Positions 47,391 through 57,755 of a stretch of DNA of 64,000 bases are shown one piece after another. This DNA is from Reticulitermes speratus (taxonomy: Eukaryota > Arthropoda > Insecta > Blattodea > Rhinotermitidae). Where the stretch lies: contig JAJKFL010000012.1 in the NCBI GenBank assembly GCA_021186555.1, positions 868,001 through 932,000 of the forward strand. Reading direction: 5' to 3'. The translations under genes and the position numbers were made by a program. Every line of letters starts with the position of its first letter. Position 1 is the stretch's first letter. The notes beneath the pieces are model-generated. The model searched no databases. It was given only the letters and a program-made list of their open reading frames with translations, and was not told where the DNA came from.

Positions 47391-49537
47391 TAACATACCT
47401 TTCACACAGTCACTACAACAGCTCACATTTACCAGACAGCAGCTCAAACCATATGTCGGTCTGTATTATCTCATCAAGAAGCCTAGAGCATAAACAGAAC
47501 ATTTTACCTCACCTTAAGCAGAGAAGTAGTACATCTGACAGTTGCCATGTCACTTACCTATAAGATATGTAAAGATGCAAAAGCCAGATATAAACATCAG
47601 CATCCTTACACTGATATTTGTGTAATCTGTGTAAACGTTTCTTTGCTAAACTTTGAACACAGTCACACCTAAACACAGCCACAAATAACATTTTAGATCT
47701 AATATTTTTACAAATGCACGTTGTGTCATGAAGCACTGAAGCACCCTGAACAGACGCACGCATGCAAGACTTACTTGTGAGACGTGTTGACAGTGGCCGG
47801 CAGTCTTGGTAAATATCATAGGCCATAATGAAGTGAAATTTGGATAAAAAATATCAGAGTCTGGCAATGTAATGCTAGTAATGTGACCGTTTTGGGTTTG
47901 GTTGGTAATTTTTATACCTTGTTTTTGCACTTAGGACATTGAAATTTGATGAACTGAATAAAATTTTAAATGCATGAGTCTATTCTAAGAGATGTCACTG
48001 TGCCGTGTTATGTGACTTGAGCACGAGATAGTTACGCCGGACGATAACTGCCACCCCCTTGTCTTCATTGAGTGGTACCTGTCCTTTCCTCCCCTGTGGC
48101 TATAGTGGTTTGCTCCAACTGTTTACCTTTTTACGTGTGCTTTTTCCTAGGGTCACTCAACATCCTGGCTACGAGATAGTTACATCAAAAGTCTTTTTCG
48201 GCTCTGGGTTTTAAATTTACGTTTTGGCAAGCTAGATTATTGGATTCTGTAGTCCTTGGTAGTGCTGCAGCGTGAGTGAGGGTTTTTATCTACCTGCGCA
48301 CTACCAAGTGTCCATTGAGCTGTGTGGAGCCTCTTTAATTTGTTATCGAGTTGATTTTGGTTATTGTGTTTATATGTGACTGTCTACGAGGTTTCTGTAA
48401 GTACTGTTTCACGTTTCATTGACCTGTAATAAATAGATGGATGCATTGTGAATTGTTGTAGTGACTGAGTGCGTTGGAGGAGTGTTGTTTGTGCCGTCAG
48501 GGAGGGATAGTGATCTGCGGAGTTATGAAATGTAAAATCAGATGGCACATCACATACAAAGTTCTGACGTTGCACATAGTACATTAGGAGTGTTACAAGT
48601 TGCCTTGAAACGATTGAAGAATGGAACCTGTTTTTACAATCGTTATTATCACAACATCAACACTGCAGTGTCTTTTGATACTGATAATTTCAATTTGAGA
48701 TGTGTACAAAATAATCAGTGAGTAAAGTCATAAGGCAGCACATATGATAACTGAAGGTTACATTTAACTTGTGAGGTCTTAATTGTTAAAAAAGACAATT
48801 GCTGCATGAAGGAGCATGTACATCTTATGTGACAACCATGTTCTAGTGGCAGTATATATATATGAAGTTATATATCTGTTGTTTTTTCATCAAAATCCTT
48901 TCCATAGTCATATCCAAATTTCCTGCTTCTTACATTCCACAGTCAATCTTTCAGTCTTCTTGCATGTATCGTTCAGCTTGACAGGAAAGGCAGAGTCCAG
49001 TAGCAACAAAGATTGCAGTCTTACCAACAGACCTGCCAGTTACTTGCTAACAACCGACTGCTGTAGCTGTTTGTTACTTTCACTGTATCACACAGGCAGA
49101 AGTGGCTAAGTTACGTGCTTCACTTCATCAACTGTATGGTGGAAGTGGGAATGTGATGGGAAGATCACGACTGGTCACCTGAGTAGGATGGGACTGGAAA
49201 TGGTGGCAGTGTTTCCTTGCTGTGGCTTGTAGAGGGTGGCGAATCCACGTGGAAAACTGAAGAGGATATTGCATGATGTAGTATGCAATGTGTGCAAATT
49301 ACATGTCTAATTGTGTCTGCACTACTAAATTTTGTGAGTGATTTTCAAAACTCGCCTCTGGAAAGTAAGTAGAACGTGTTTTAGTGGATATTGTATGGTT
49401 GGAAGGTCATGTAGCTTGCATGGAAGAAATTCAATATATACAAAATTTCAGTGTGAAATTGCACAGTGTCTCAATTGAGGCTATGCTGTTTCCTGGTACA
49501 GTTTTCAGGTTTATTATGCGCTAATCATCCTAATGCT
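47391..49537. other. Sequence downstream of the zinc fingers, nothing firm
   Basis: An AATAAA at 47958 could serve as a polyadenylation signal for the zinc-finger transcript. Small frames show no known motif. Confidence 0.35.
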
Positions 49538-49945
49538 CTACACAATATAGTCTGAGCTACTGACAGGGTTGTTTAAGGAAGAAACAGCATTCAGCGCTGT
49601 CATTTCCCCAGCCACAATGTTACATCTGTGATCTGGAGTGAAGAAAAAGTGACATCTCTGTGTGAACCACACCGTGAATGTATGTGGTGGAGTGGTGGTT
49701 AAGCTCCACATATTCTTATCCTCAGCATTTGATAGAATAATGTGATTAGCTTCACAGTTCTGCCATGTTATTCCTGGTGAAGGAACTTTTTGTTTGACCC
49801 AGTAGTTGGTCTGAATGTTGATGAAGATAAATTCTTCTGTCTCTAGTAAGGACATTACTAGTGACTCAGCATCTCTTCCCAGCAGTCCCTGTGTACCGAC
49901 TGAACTGCTGAGTTGATAGGATTTGTTGCTATGTAGAATTACGAA
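49538..49945 (-). CDS. Unidentified coding-like frame (possible exon)
   Basis: On the minus strand a frame is open from 49945 to a stop at 49538 (about 135 codons) and has a balanced, protein-like composition, for example GTQGLLGRDAESLVMSLLE and later NCEANHIILSNAEDKNMW. I do not recognise the family. Possible acceptors (TTCAG) precede the GTQGLL segment. A matching frame lies just upstream at 50077-50400. A decayed gene or chance frame is possible. Confidence 0.3.
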   Translation of the reverse strand, partial: FVILHSNKSYQLSSSVGTQGLLGRDAESLVMSLLETEEFIFINIQTNYWVKQKVPSPGITWQNCEANHIILSNAEDKNMWSLTTTPPHTFTVWFTQRCHFFFTPDHRCNIVAGEMTALNAVSSLNNPVSSSDYIV

Positions 49946-50076
49946 TCAATTTCATGCATCTTGTGCAGTGGTGACGATAGTGCTACAGTTTAAGGGCTGC
50001 CTTAACATAATTCTTTACTATACTAAAAGTTGTTGGAACTGGAAAGAGATAAAGATATGGACATTTACATACACAT

Positions 50077-50400
50077 TCATGGAAATTTTTCTGAACCACT
50101 CTGAACAGTTTTGTGGCCCAAATTGTTTTCATCAGCCATAGGTTGGATGTCACTGTAGTAGGTGGTCACTTTGCTAGCTTGTACTGTACCAACACCTGCT
50201 GCATTCGTCTCATACTGCCAGTCCACTCCAAGCACAAATTTTCCCTCCTTCTCCGTGCCAATACCATACTTACAAAGGTCAACATCTTGCCTTACTTTCG
50301 ATCCCACGTAATGCTTACATCTACTTGATTGGTACACAACAGAAACATCTCTTCGATTTTTTGAAACTTTGGTGGTGTAGAGTAAGCATTCTGTGTTTTG
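50077..50400 (-). CDS. Unidentified coding-like frame (possible upstream exon)
   Basis: A minus-strand frame of about 108 codons closed by TGA at both ends includes CKYGIGTEKEGKFVLGVDW and ASKVTTYYSDIQPMADEN. It looks more protein-like than chance frames here. Splicing from AGTG|GTTCAG to the TTCAG acceptor before 49895 would join it in phase with 49538-49945, but the donor is weak. No family is recognised. Confidence 0.3.
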   Translation of the reverse strand, partial: QNTECLLYTTKVSKNRRDVSVVYQSSRCKHYVGSKVRQDVDLCKYGIGTEKEGKFVLGVDWQYETNAAGVGTVQASKVTTYYSDIQPMADENNLGHKTVQSGSEKFP

Positions 50401-50596
50401 AGGGGTATCCCTTCACGTTCTAGGACGATTGAACTAATGCTGGTTTGTGAACCAGGAGAGCAAGATTTTGATTTTGCATCTGCTTTTCAAGATAAAATAA
50501 AACCTTATGGGAATTACATCTTTGGAACTGTGATCAGAAAACTGGAAGTGAAAATTCTTCTTGGAGTGTGTGTGTATATGTCGACAGGGGGGGGGG

Positions 50597-50800
50597 TGGT
50601 CAGCAAAGAAAATAGTGTGAGAAACTTTACCTATGATGCTTGGAAAATCGTTAATAAAAACATTTAATAGTAAAGGATCCAACACAGATCCCTGAGGAAT
50701 ACAATGTCTAACAGTTTCACAGTCCGATGAAATATTAGGTGATACATCAAGTTGCAAAAGAACTCTTTGTTTTCTATTCAATATATTCAAATATATTCGA
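50597..50800 (-). pseudogene. LINE reverse-transcriptase fragment, minus strand
   Basis: On the minus strand the frame reads LNRKQRV, then IPQGSVLDPLLLNVFINDFP and FFAD before running into a C9 tract. These are conserved motifs of APE-type LINE reverse transcriptases (NRKQRV, PQGSVLGPLLF, FADD). Only this part of the palm and fingers is present and the second catalytic Asp is lost. It is arranged head to head with the plus-strand LINE that begins at about 50812. Confidence 0.8.
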
Positions 50801-50811
50801 GCATAATGGTA

Positions 50812-51757
50812 CAACAGTAAACATGGAAGATGCAGCTGATGCTTGTAGTAAATACTTCTTAACCATAACTGATAGTTTAAGCATTCACAGTCCAAAGCAA
50901 AACACTGCAATTTCACTCCTAAGAGATTCCTATCCAAATTGTGCAATAAAAATGAAAACAATCCCAGTAACCGAAGCAGAGATAATAGGCATAATTAAAT
51001 ATCTTAAACCTACAAATTCTTCAGGATATGATGAGATATCAAGCAAAATTCTAAAATTATGTGGATCTGTATAATCCAGACCGGCTTAAACATGCTACAG
51101 TAAAGCCGTTATATAAGAAGAGAGTTAAGTCCAGCATGAATAATTATAGACCAATTTGTTTATTGACATCAATTTCAAAGGTGTTTGAGAAAATTATGTA
51201 TAATAGACTGAATCATTATCTGAAAATTCATAAAATACTGGCAGTTGAACAGTATGGATTCGGAAAGGGGTTATCCAACCAACATGCTACTTACAGACTA
51301 ACTGACGTCGTACTAAATGCCTGGAACAGTAAAATGCACGTTGGTGGGATTTTTTGTGATTTGGCTAAAGCTTTCGACTGTGTGAATCACGAGATTTTAT
51401 TAGCCAAATTACAACGCTGGTATTGAAGGAGTAAATGCTGATTGGATCAGATCATATTTATCTAACAGAAAGCAGAGGGTAGAAATAAAGACAAATATAA
51501 CTCAGAGTTACGTTTCCAAATGGGACACAGTCAAGCATGGGGTTCCCCAGGGATCGGTTTTGGGTCCTCTGTTGTTTGTGATATATATGAATGATTTTCC
51601 TTTACAGATTAATGCAATTTCAGATCCCATACTGTTTGCTGATGACACAAGTGTCCTAATCTCTAAAGATAACTGTGAGGATTTTCAACAAACAGCAAAT
51701 CTTGTTCTGTCTAATATGAGTAAATGGTTTGAAGCAAACCATTTAGTTTTAAACATG
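50812..51757 (+). pseudogene. LINE reverse transcriptase, 5' portion before hAT insertion
   Basis: The reading goes from the EN-RT linker (GYDEISSKILKLCGS) through NYRPICLLTSISKVFEK, FCDLAKAFD (first catalytic Asp), GVPQGSVLGPLLF and FADD at 51635-51646 (catalytic Asp pair), to MSKWFEANHLVLN. A deletion near 51070 joins KLCGS directly to PDRLKHA, and a one-base loss near 51422 shifts frame at LQRWY, so it is dead. Motifs fit a Jockey/CR1-type non-LTR retrotransposon. It has no endonuclease domain here, as expected of a 5'-truncated copy. The frame resumes beyond the hAT element at 54913. Confidence 0.88.
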
Positions 51758-51766
51758 GTAAAGAGA

Positions 51767-52059
51767 CTAGGGATGGGATATTCGAATCCTCGAATCCCGC
51801 GAATCTTGAATAATATTCGAGATTCGAAAACTCGAATCTTTGCGCTTTTTTTCGTCTTTCGAATCTTTCGAATCCTAACCTAGCGAAATTCTGCCACCTA
51901 GCGGAATCTTGAGGAACTAGGGATGGGATATTCGAATCTCGCGAATCTTGAACAATATTCGAGATTCGAAAACGCGAATCTTTGCGCTTTTTTCATCTTT
52001 CGAATCTTTCGAATCCTAACCTAGCGAAATTTTGCCACCTAGCGGAATCTTGAGGAACT
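51767..52059. repeat. Tandemly duplicated left end of the hAT element
   Basis: CTAGGGATGGGATATTCGAA begins at 51767 and again at 51917, and the following about 145 bp repeat with minor changes through GCGGAATCTTGAGGAACT. The element therefore has two left termini in tandem. Confidence 0.9.
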
Positions 52060-52345
52060 TAAACTACTTAGTGCTACTCACTCTATAGCTCAGCTTTTCT
52101 AGTTCTACTCAACTGTCCGTAGCGTCTCACTTGTACACGCTATCAGTCTACGCTCGGCGTTATCCGGACTGTATTTTTGTCTCACTCTTAGCGTTTCTCA
52201 CGCTTTTTTTATTATTCCTACGTGGTTTCTATCGCTAACCACAGCATTTACGCTTACTTGGGAGCGATTTATCTTGTGCCTCTGGCATAACCTCTTATTT
52301 CCTATAACCTACAACCAATGTCACCTATAACGTACAACCCATGAG

Positions 52346-54345
52346 ATGGCACCTTCTGATATCTGGAACTATTTCCACATTTCGGATAATGAAAATTATA
52401 CGAATTGCAATCTGTGTTCTGCAAAAATATCCAGAGGAAAAGGGTCACATACTACTTCAGCAATGTGGAAACATTTGAAAGGCAAACATTTATCCAAATT
52501 TCAAGAACTGAAAGGTAGAAGTTCACCACCCCCATTACTGACTCCAGCTTCAACCTTAAGCTCTTTGACTGTCAGAGTTGACTCTCCATTCAAAGACAAT
52601 AATGACCCAGATGATCCAGCTGTTGTTGGGAGTCCTCCATCAGTTAGTTCAACTTCTACACCACGTTCAGCAGCTTCTTTCTATGGAGAACAAAGCCCTT
52701 TCAAAACACTCCCAATAAAACGCAAAGCAGTATCGTCTAACCAACCGACTCTGAAAGAATTTGTTGATAAAATGCAACATTTTAAGCCTGGAGACAAAAG
52801 AGCTAAAACAATTACCACATTACTCGCCGAAATGATCTGCAAAGATAACCAACCATTGTCCATAGTGGAAGATAAAGGTTTTAAAAAGTTGATAAATCAC
52901 CTTGAGCCAAGATATATTATCCCAAGCAGAAAACATTTTGCCCATAAGGTAATTCCAGAGATGTATGAAGAAGAAAAAATAAAAGTTGAGAAACTTTTAG
53001 AAAAAACCGAGTTTATTGGAGTCACAACAGACATGTGGACATCAACATCTTCTGACGATTACCTCAGTTTGACAGTTCACTTCGTAGATGAAAACTTTGA
53101 GTATCACCGCTTGAGTTTAGAATGCATTCCCTTTGCAGAAGTTTCACATACAGCATCTTCAATAGAAACTTTCATAACCGACACTATGAAAGAATGGAAT
53201 CTCTTAGAAAAAGTTGTGTGTTTCATGAGAGATAATGGTCCGAATATGGTTGCAGCTTTAGAACGCAGTACCTTTGACCACTTGCCATGCCTGGCTCATA
53301 TTTTCAATTAGTTATCAAAGATGGTCTACTTAACAACAGTGAAATTAAGGAAATAATGTCAGCCTGCCGGAGTATTGTGGGATATTTCAAGCACTCGTCT
53401 AAAGCCATGAAAGTCTTACGAGCTTTTCAAGCTAAATTAAGTCTTAAACCTCATCGTTTGATACAAGACGAACCGACAAGCTGGAATTCTCAGCTTCACT
53501 TGCTCACTCGTCTCATGGAACAAAAGCAAGCTGTTTTATTATCTGCTTTAGACTTAAATATTCAGGTAAATCTTAGTGCTCGACAGTGGACAACTATAGA
53601 AGAAGTGATACGAATCCTAGATGTGTTCGATAGAGCTACTAGTACATTTGTGGCCAGTTCCAGTCAAGTAACAATCTCAGAAATAATTCCTTTAGTGAAT
53701 AGCACCATTAATGCTCTACAAAACTTCAAATCAACTTTAGGTTCCATACAGCGTTTTCGAAATGGCTTGCTTACATCTCTAAAAAGGCGCTATCAGTCTG
53801 TTGAAACAGAAAAATTGTATGCTCTTGGTACTATACTGGATCCCCGATTCAAAGGAAGTGTATTTTTGAGCAAAGAAAACCTTGAGCAAGCTAAATCAAC
53901 ACTGACCATGGAAATTTCTGATATTAGTATTTTGCAAGCAGATGACACTGATCTGCAGTCATCAGAACAAAGTCAAAGAGATACCATTCAAAAATCGCCA
54001 ACTGAACAACAAGGAGTTTATAGCATGTGGAGTTACTATTCTCAATTGATGATACCATCTACCAGCACTGAGCAAAGTTATAGTTTGTCTCCTGAAGAAG
54101 AAATAAATGCTTACTTAGCAGAAACACTGCTTCAACCATCTGCGGACATCTTTAAATACTGGAAGGACAACAAAAAATATCAAAATTTAAAGAAACTCTC
54201 TAAAAAGTTTTTAATCACACCACCATCGACAGTAATATCAGAAAGACTATTCAGTACAGCAGGTATCATAGCTGATAAAAAACGAAGTAGGCTAGACCCC
54301 GAGCGAGTTCGAATGCTAGTGTTCTTAAATAAAAATCTCTATTAA
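52346..54345 (+). pseudogene. hAT transposase with N-terminal BED finger, one frameshift
   Basis: The first frame (52346-53311, 321 codons) has a BED zinc finger (C21, C24, H43, H48), then the RNase-H-like core with TTDMWTS (Asp229), RDNGPNM (Asp296) and CLAH. At about 53306 one base is missing in a run of T, so the frame ends at TAG. The next frame (to 54345) continues the same protein with the conserved PTSWNSQ motif and a C-terminal hAT dimerisation region (PPSTVISERLFSTAG) to its natural end. The enzyme class cuts and pastes its element in the nucleus. Only one lesion is evident, so inactivation is recent, or the change is a sequencing error. It is closest in style to ZBED/Ac-family transposases. 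Confidence 0.9.
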
Positions 54346-54912
54346 AGGTTTCTGATTCTTTTAGATTTCCCTGAAAGAGTTCAGTGTTTAGTGTTTTTAA
54401 TTTTTATTAACTCTTAAAATAAACATGTTTTTTATTTTTCTTCATTTTCTGGAAAGAATTTAGTATTCCATGTTTAGCGTTTACTGTTTATCTACGATAT
54501 ATTAACTCTTGAAATAATCCCCTCCCTCTACACAAATGTAAAAAATGTGACCTGTTACTCAAATATTATTTGTATTATTATTATTAATATAATTAATATT
54601 TATTATTATTATTTCATTTATTTGTATCTTCTTAATGAATAATATAGGTATATTTTTGAAAACTCTATTCTTAAATGTGTTTTTTCATTAAACACAGATT
54701 TTAAATTTTGCTTCAAATAAAAACTTTTAATTTTAAAATAAATACTAAATGGTATAGAACTAAGTCTTTTTCCCTTTAGTTTTTTCTTATTATTATTCTT
54801 ATATGAAGGATTCGAGAGATTCAAGATTCGAGGGATTCGACGGATTCGAGAACCTTTTAGGATTCGGATTCGGATTCGGATTCGAGCAAATTTAGGATTC
54901 GTCCCACCTCTA

Positions 54913-55344
54913 GTAAAGACCAATATGTTAAAATTTAAGACTAGTAATTTACCACATCAACCATTGACTATACAGTATAAACAAAAATACGTAAAGGAAA
55001 TAACAAATATAAAATTTCTAGGTATAAAAGTTGATAGTTGTCTTACTTGGAAGAATCACATAGATCAAGTGATGCCTAAATTGAGTGCTGCCTGTTATGC
55101 AGTTAGGATGATGTACCACATTATGAATATAGAAGCACTCAGGATGATCTGTTTTGGATGTTGTCACTCTGTGATGGAATATGGGGCGATTTTTTGGGGA
55201 AATTCTGCTGGTGTAGATAAGGTATTTAAATTGCAGAAAAGGATAGTTAGAATTATGGCTGTTGTTAGATCCAGATGCTCATGTAGAGGTTTGTTTAAGA
55301 AACTGGACATCTTGCCTGTCCCACATCAATATATTTTTCACTAA
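54913..55344 (+). pseudogene. LINE reverse transcriptase, 3' portion after hAT insertion
   Basis: The frame continues from the insertion site through FLGIKVDSCLTWKNHIDQV (the RT thumb motif LGV-ID--L-W--HI), YGAIFWGNS and LQKRIVRIM to LDILPVPHQYIF, then stops. One base later another frame continues SLMIFVVDNL, so a single indel ended the original frame. Together with 50812-51757 this is one interrupted LINE. Confidence 0.88.
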
Positions 55345-55500
55345 TGATATTTGTTGTGGATAATCTGTGAAATAACAAATCTGTAAATGGAACACACTTT
55401 ATGCACCCAAGTTGGCGGGAATTTATAAACTTTCCTGCAATGAAATGCCTGCATGACATTGGAATTCTCATGCCATGAGTATTAGGTACGATCTTCTGAG

Positions 55501-55626
55501 ATGTGACACCGTGTAGTCTGGTGAATACAGATGTTTCAAAGGAGCGTGCTGCCTCCATCTTCAGGGCAGGAGACAGTAGGTTCTTCCAAAACATGGGTAA
55601 CCTATCAGACTACACGGTGTCACATA
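55501..55626. repeat. Inverted repeat enclosing a decayed hammerhead-like motif
   Basis: ATGTGACACCGTGTAGTCTG at 55501-55520 is matched perfectly in inverse at 55606-55625. Between the arms the minus strand reads CTGAAGA (55558-55564), T, a GGAG/CTCC stem, GAAA (55534-55537) and CATCTG, a relative of the motif at 25612 without a usable cleavage site or stem I. Confidence 0.7.
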
Positions 55627-56189
55627 CCAGTAGACAATATATCTTGCTTAGGTCCATGCATAGGCATAACTTGGTGGGAGGGGGGGGGGGGGGCAAATGC
55701 AGCCCAGTATTTTTTTTACCTAAGAATAGTTTTCTTTTGGATACTGAGTTGAAGACGGCAAATAAAAAAAATGTGGTTTGAGTGTGGGAGAGGGGTATAT
55801 GTATATTAAGGACTGGTTCAAACCACTCTTCCCCCTCTTTCTAACTTGATTCGTTCATAAATGAAAGTTCCTAATACCCATGTGACGGCAATCTGAAAAG
55901 CAAGATATAACAGTCATTTGGCACAGAAGTATTTGGAAGTGTTGGGGCATCCAGCCTGCAGCTCAGACCTGGCCCCGTCATGCTTCCATGTGTTAGGCCA
56001 TCTACAGCAGCGTCTTGCTGCAAGGTACAGGGACACAGATGCTTGAGTCCACGACTATTGCAACAGTAAAGACAATATCTCAATAGACAAGACACAAATA
56101 TGCACCTCAGTATGGTGTATGATTCTCTGCAGCAGTATATATGCCAACAACAGCACTGTAGTTAGATACAATAATATACAAACATGTGG
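55627..56189. other. Intergenic sequence with a poly-G tract
   Basis: A G-rich run lies at 55675-55693. No gene or terminus is recognised. Confidence 0.4.
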
Positions 56190-56240
56190 TAAACCTACTA
56201 CATGTTTCGGCCTTTTTTGGCCATCTTCAGAGAGATATTC
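56190..56240 (-). ncRNA. Hammerhead-ribozyme-like motif
   Basis: On the minus strand: CTGAAGA (56224-56230), extra T, perfect stem GGCC/GGCC with an A6 loop, GAAA (56205-56208), C-AT-G mini-stem and GTA (56199-56201). All core bases fit CTGANGA...GAAA...NUH. Stem I is modest (several pairs with mismatches). It is among the most complete of the set. Confidence 0.5.
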
Positions 56241-57477
56241 AGCAAAGAAAAATACAATAATTGCTAGTTACCTCATAGATGTGCAAAAATAGATTTAAAA
56301 TACAAGTATTAAAATTGTATTTTAACTCTATTATTGCACATATTTGATGTAACTAGCCCATTATTGTATTCTGTTGTAATAACTTGTCTTATTATTGATA
56401 TGTGCGTTACCATGCTGACTATTGCATCATCATCAGTGTTGTGTGTTGTATTATTTTCTGTCATTGTTTTCATGCTTTTTACTGTTGTACTCACTGCTTG
56501 TTATTGACGAGTTATGTAGGTATATTGCTGTGTAATTTCTTTCATTGTAATTCATTCTTATAAGATTCCTCTGTTCACTTGTTACTTATCTCATCGCGGT
56601 TGTCTGTATGATGCAATTGTTAGCATAGAAATGTGCCTGTCAATAAACGACACAAATAAGTGTGTGTGAGTATATACCACATACCACGAAAAGTAGAAAT
56701 AATAGTTGGCGTTTCTACCGGCGGATCTACCACCGGTTTGGTCTTGATGTGTTAGTAGTGAGTTCGGACATAGGGGTCGCGTCTTTGTGTGTGTTAGTAC
56801 GGCAGGTGGCACATAGATGGCAGGAATTGGCCAAAGTACATCATTGAGTTTCTAACAGTGCCATTTATGATTTTTGAAGGTATCCATTTAGAATGTCGAA
56901 GGAGCGAGTTGTCAGGTTTTGTGAATTGAAAATGCAGAAATTTGTGGCATCGTGTGTTTAGAATTACAGTAATGGTTTAGGAAGAATCAGGACTTCACAG
57001 TTTGCAGGTAAGACTGAAGTTTCGCTTGTTACGGAAATATTTGGGAATCCTAAAATGTATACCACATTAGATTGTGTGTGTTGTATTCAGCCGGTACTGG
57101 GGAATGGAACGAACCTTATATCTTGAGAAAGAAAACTATATAGAAAACTGTATAACATAGTGCGTAAGTCCATTTAGGATGATTCCTTTGATAAAGCCGA
57201 ATTATTAGGTCGGTAGTTGATGTCAGGGTACTGTTCTTTAATCTTCTAACATCATGGTCGGTATGTGATTTTGGGAATGTGCAACGTCAACACTTACGAA
57301 ATTGCAAAGTGTAATATAGTTTTTGCCCCCTTTTCATAATTGCACAGTAACATTCCAGGTAGGTTTCTTACTCCACAGAGCCCCATGTTGATTACAGTAG
57401 GTTATTCTTTGGGTTATTTAGCTGAGGTGAACTCATACTGTATGCTGCACCTTCCTATTTCAGAGGAAAAAACTTTG
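56241..57477. other. Intergenic sequence, nothing recognised
   Basis: AT-rich, with small frames and no motifs. Confidence 0.35.
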
Positions 57478-57755
57478 TGTCCCTAACCATACCATGAAGG
57501 CATACAAGGGGCATAGAGGTGTAGCTGCACCCATTCTTCACCTCAGCATGAGGTGTAGGTGAATGGTCAACTTCATGCCCCACCCAATTTTTCCCTCGGA
57601 AGGAACTCCTGACACTCATTGAATAGGAGGCTGCTTGGGCCTCAGAGCTGGTCTGGGGGGGAAGAGAAAAATCTGTTGCCTGTGCCGGGATTCCAGCCCT
57701 GGATCCTCCAGGCTGTAGCCTAGTCACTGTGCCAACTGCACTATCCTGGCTTATA
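57478..57755 (-). mobile_element. tRNA-derived SINE (family B), reverse orientation
   Basis: On the minus strand it has a tRNA-like head (ATAGTGCAGTTGGCACAGTG), a weakened B-box (GGCTGGAATCCC), and the family-B body with AAGAATGGGTGCAGCTACACC near the 3' end. It is diverged from the copy at 26091. Confidence 0.75.

Larger units (their letters stand above)
51766..54912 (+). mobile_element. Ac-like hAT transposon inserted in the LINE
   Basis: The element starts (AC)TAGGGATGGGA and ends TCCCACCTCTA, matching inverted termini of the TAGRGRTGGGA type. It is flanked by near-identical 8-bp duplications GTAAAGAG (51758-51765) and GTAAAGAC (54913-54920). Removing it restores the LINE frame exactly (…AACATG-GTAAAGAC-CAATATG…), so it is the younger insertion. 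Both subterminal zones are packed with CGAATC/GATTCG words. The left end is tandemly duplicated (51767-52059). One transposase gene lies inside (52346-54345). Confidence 0.92.
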
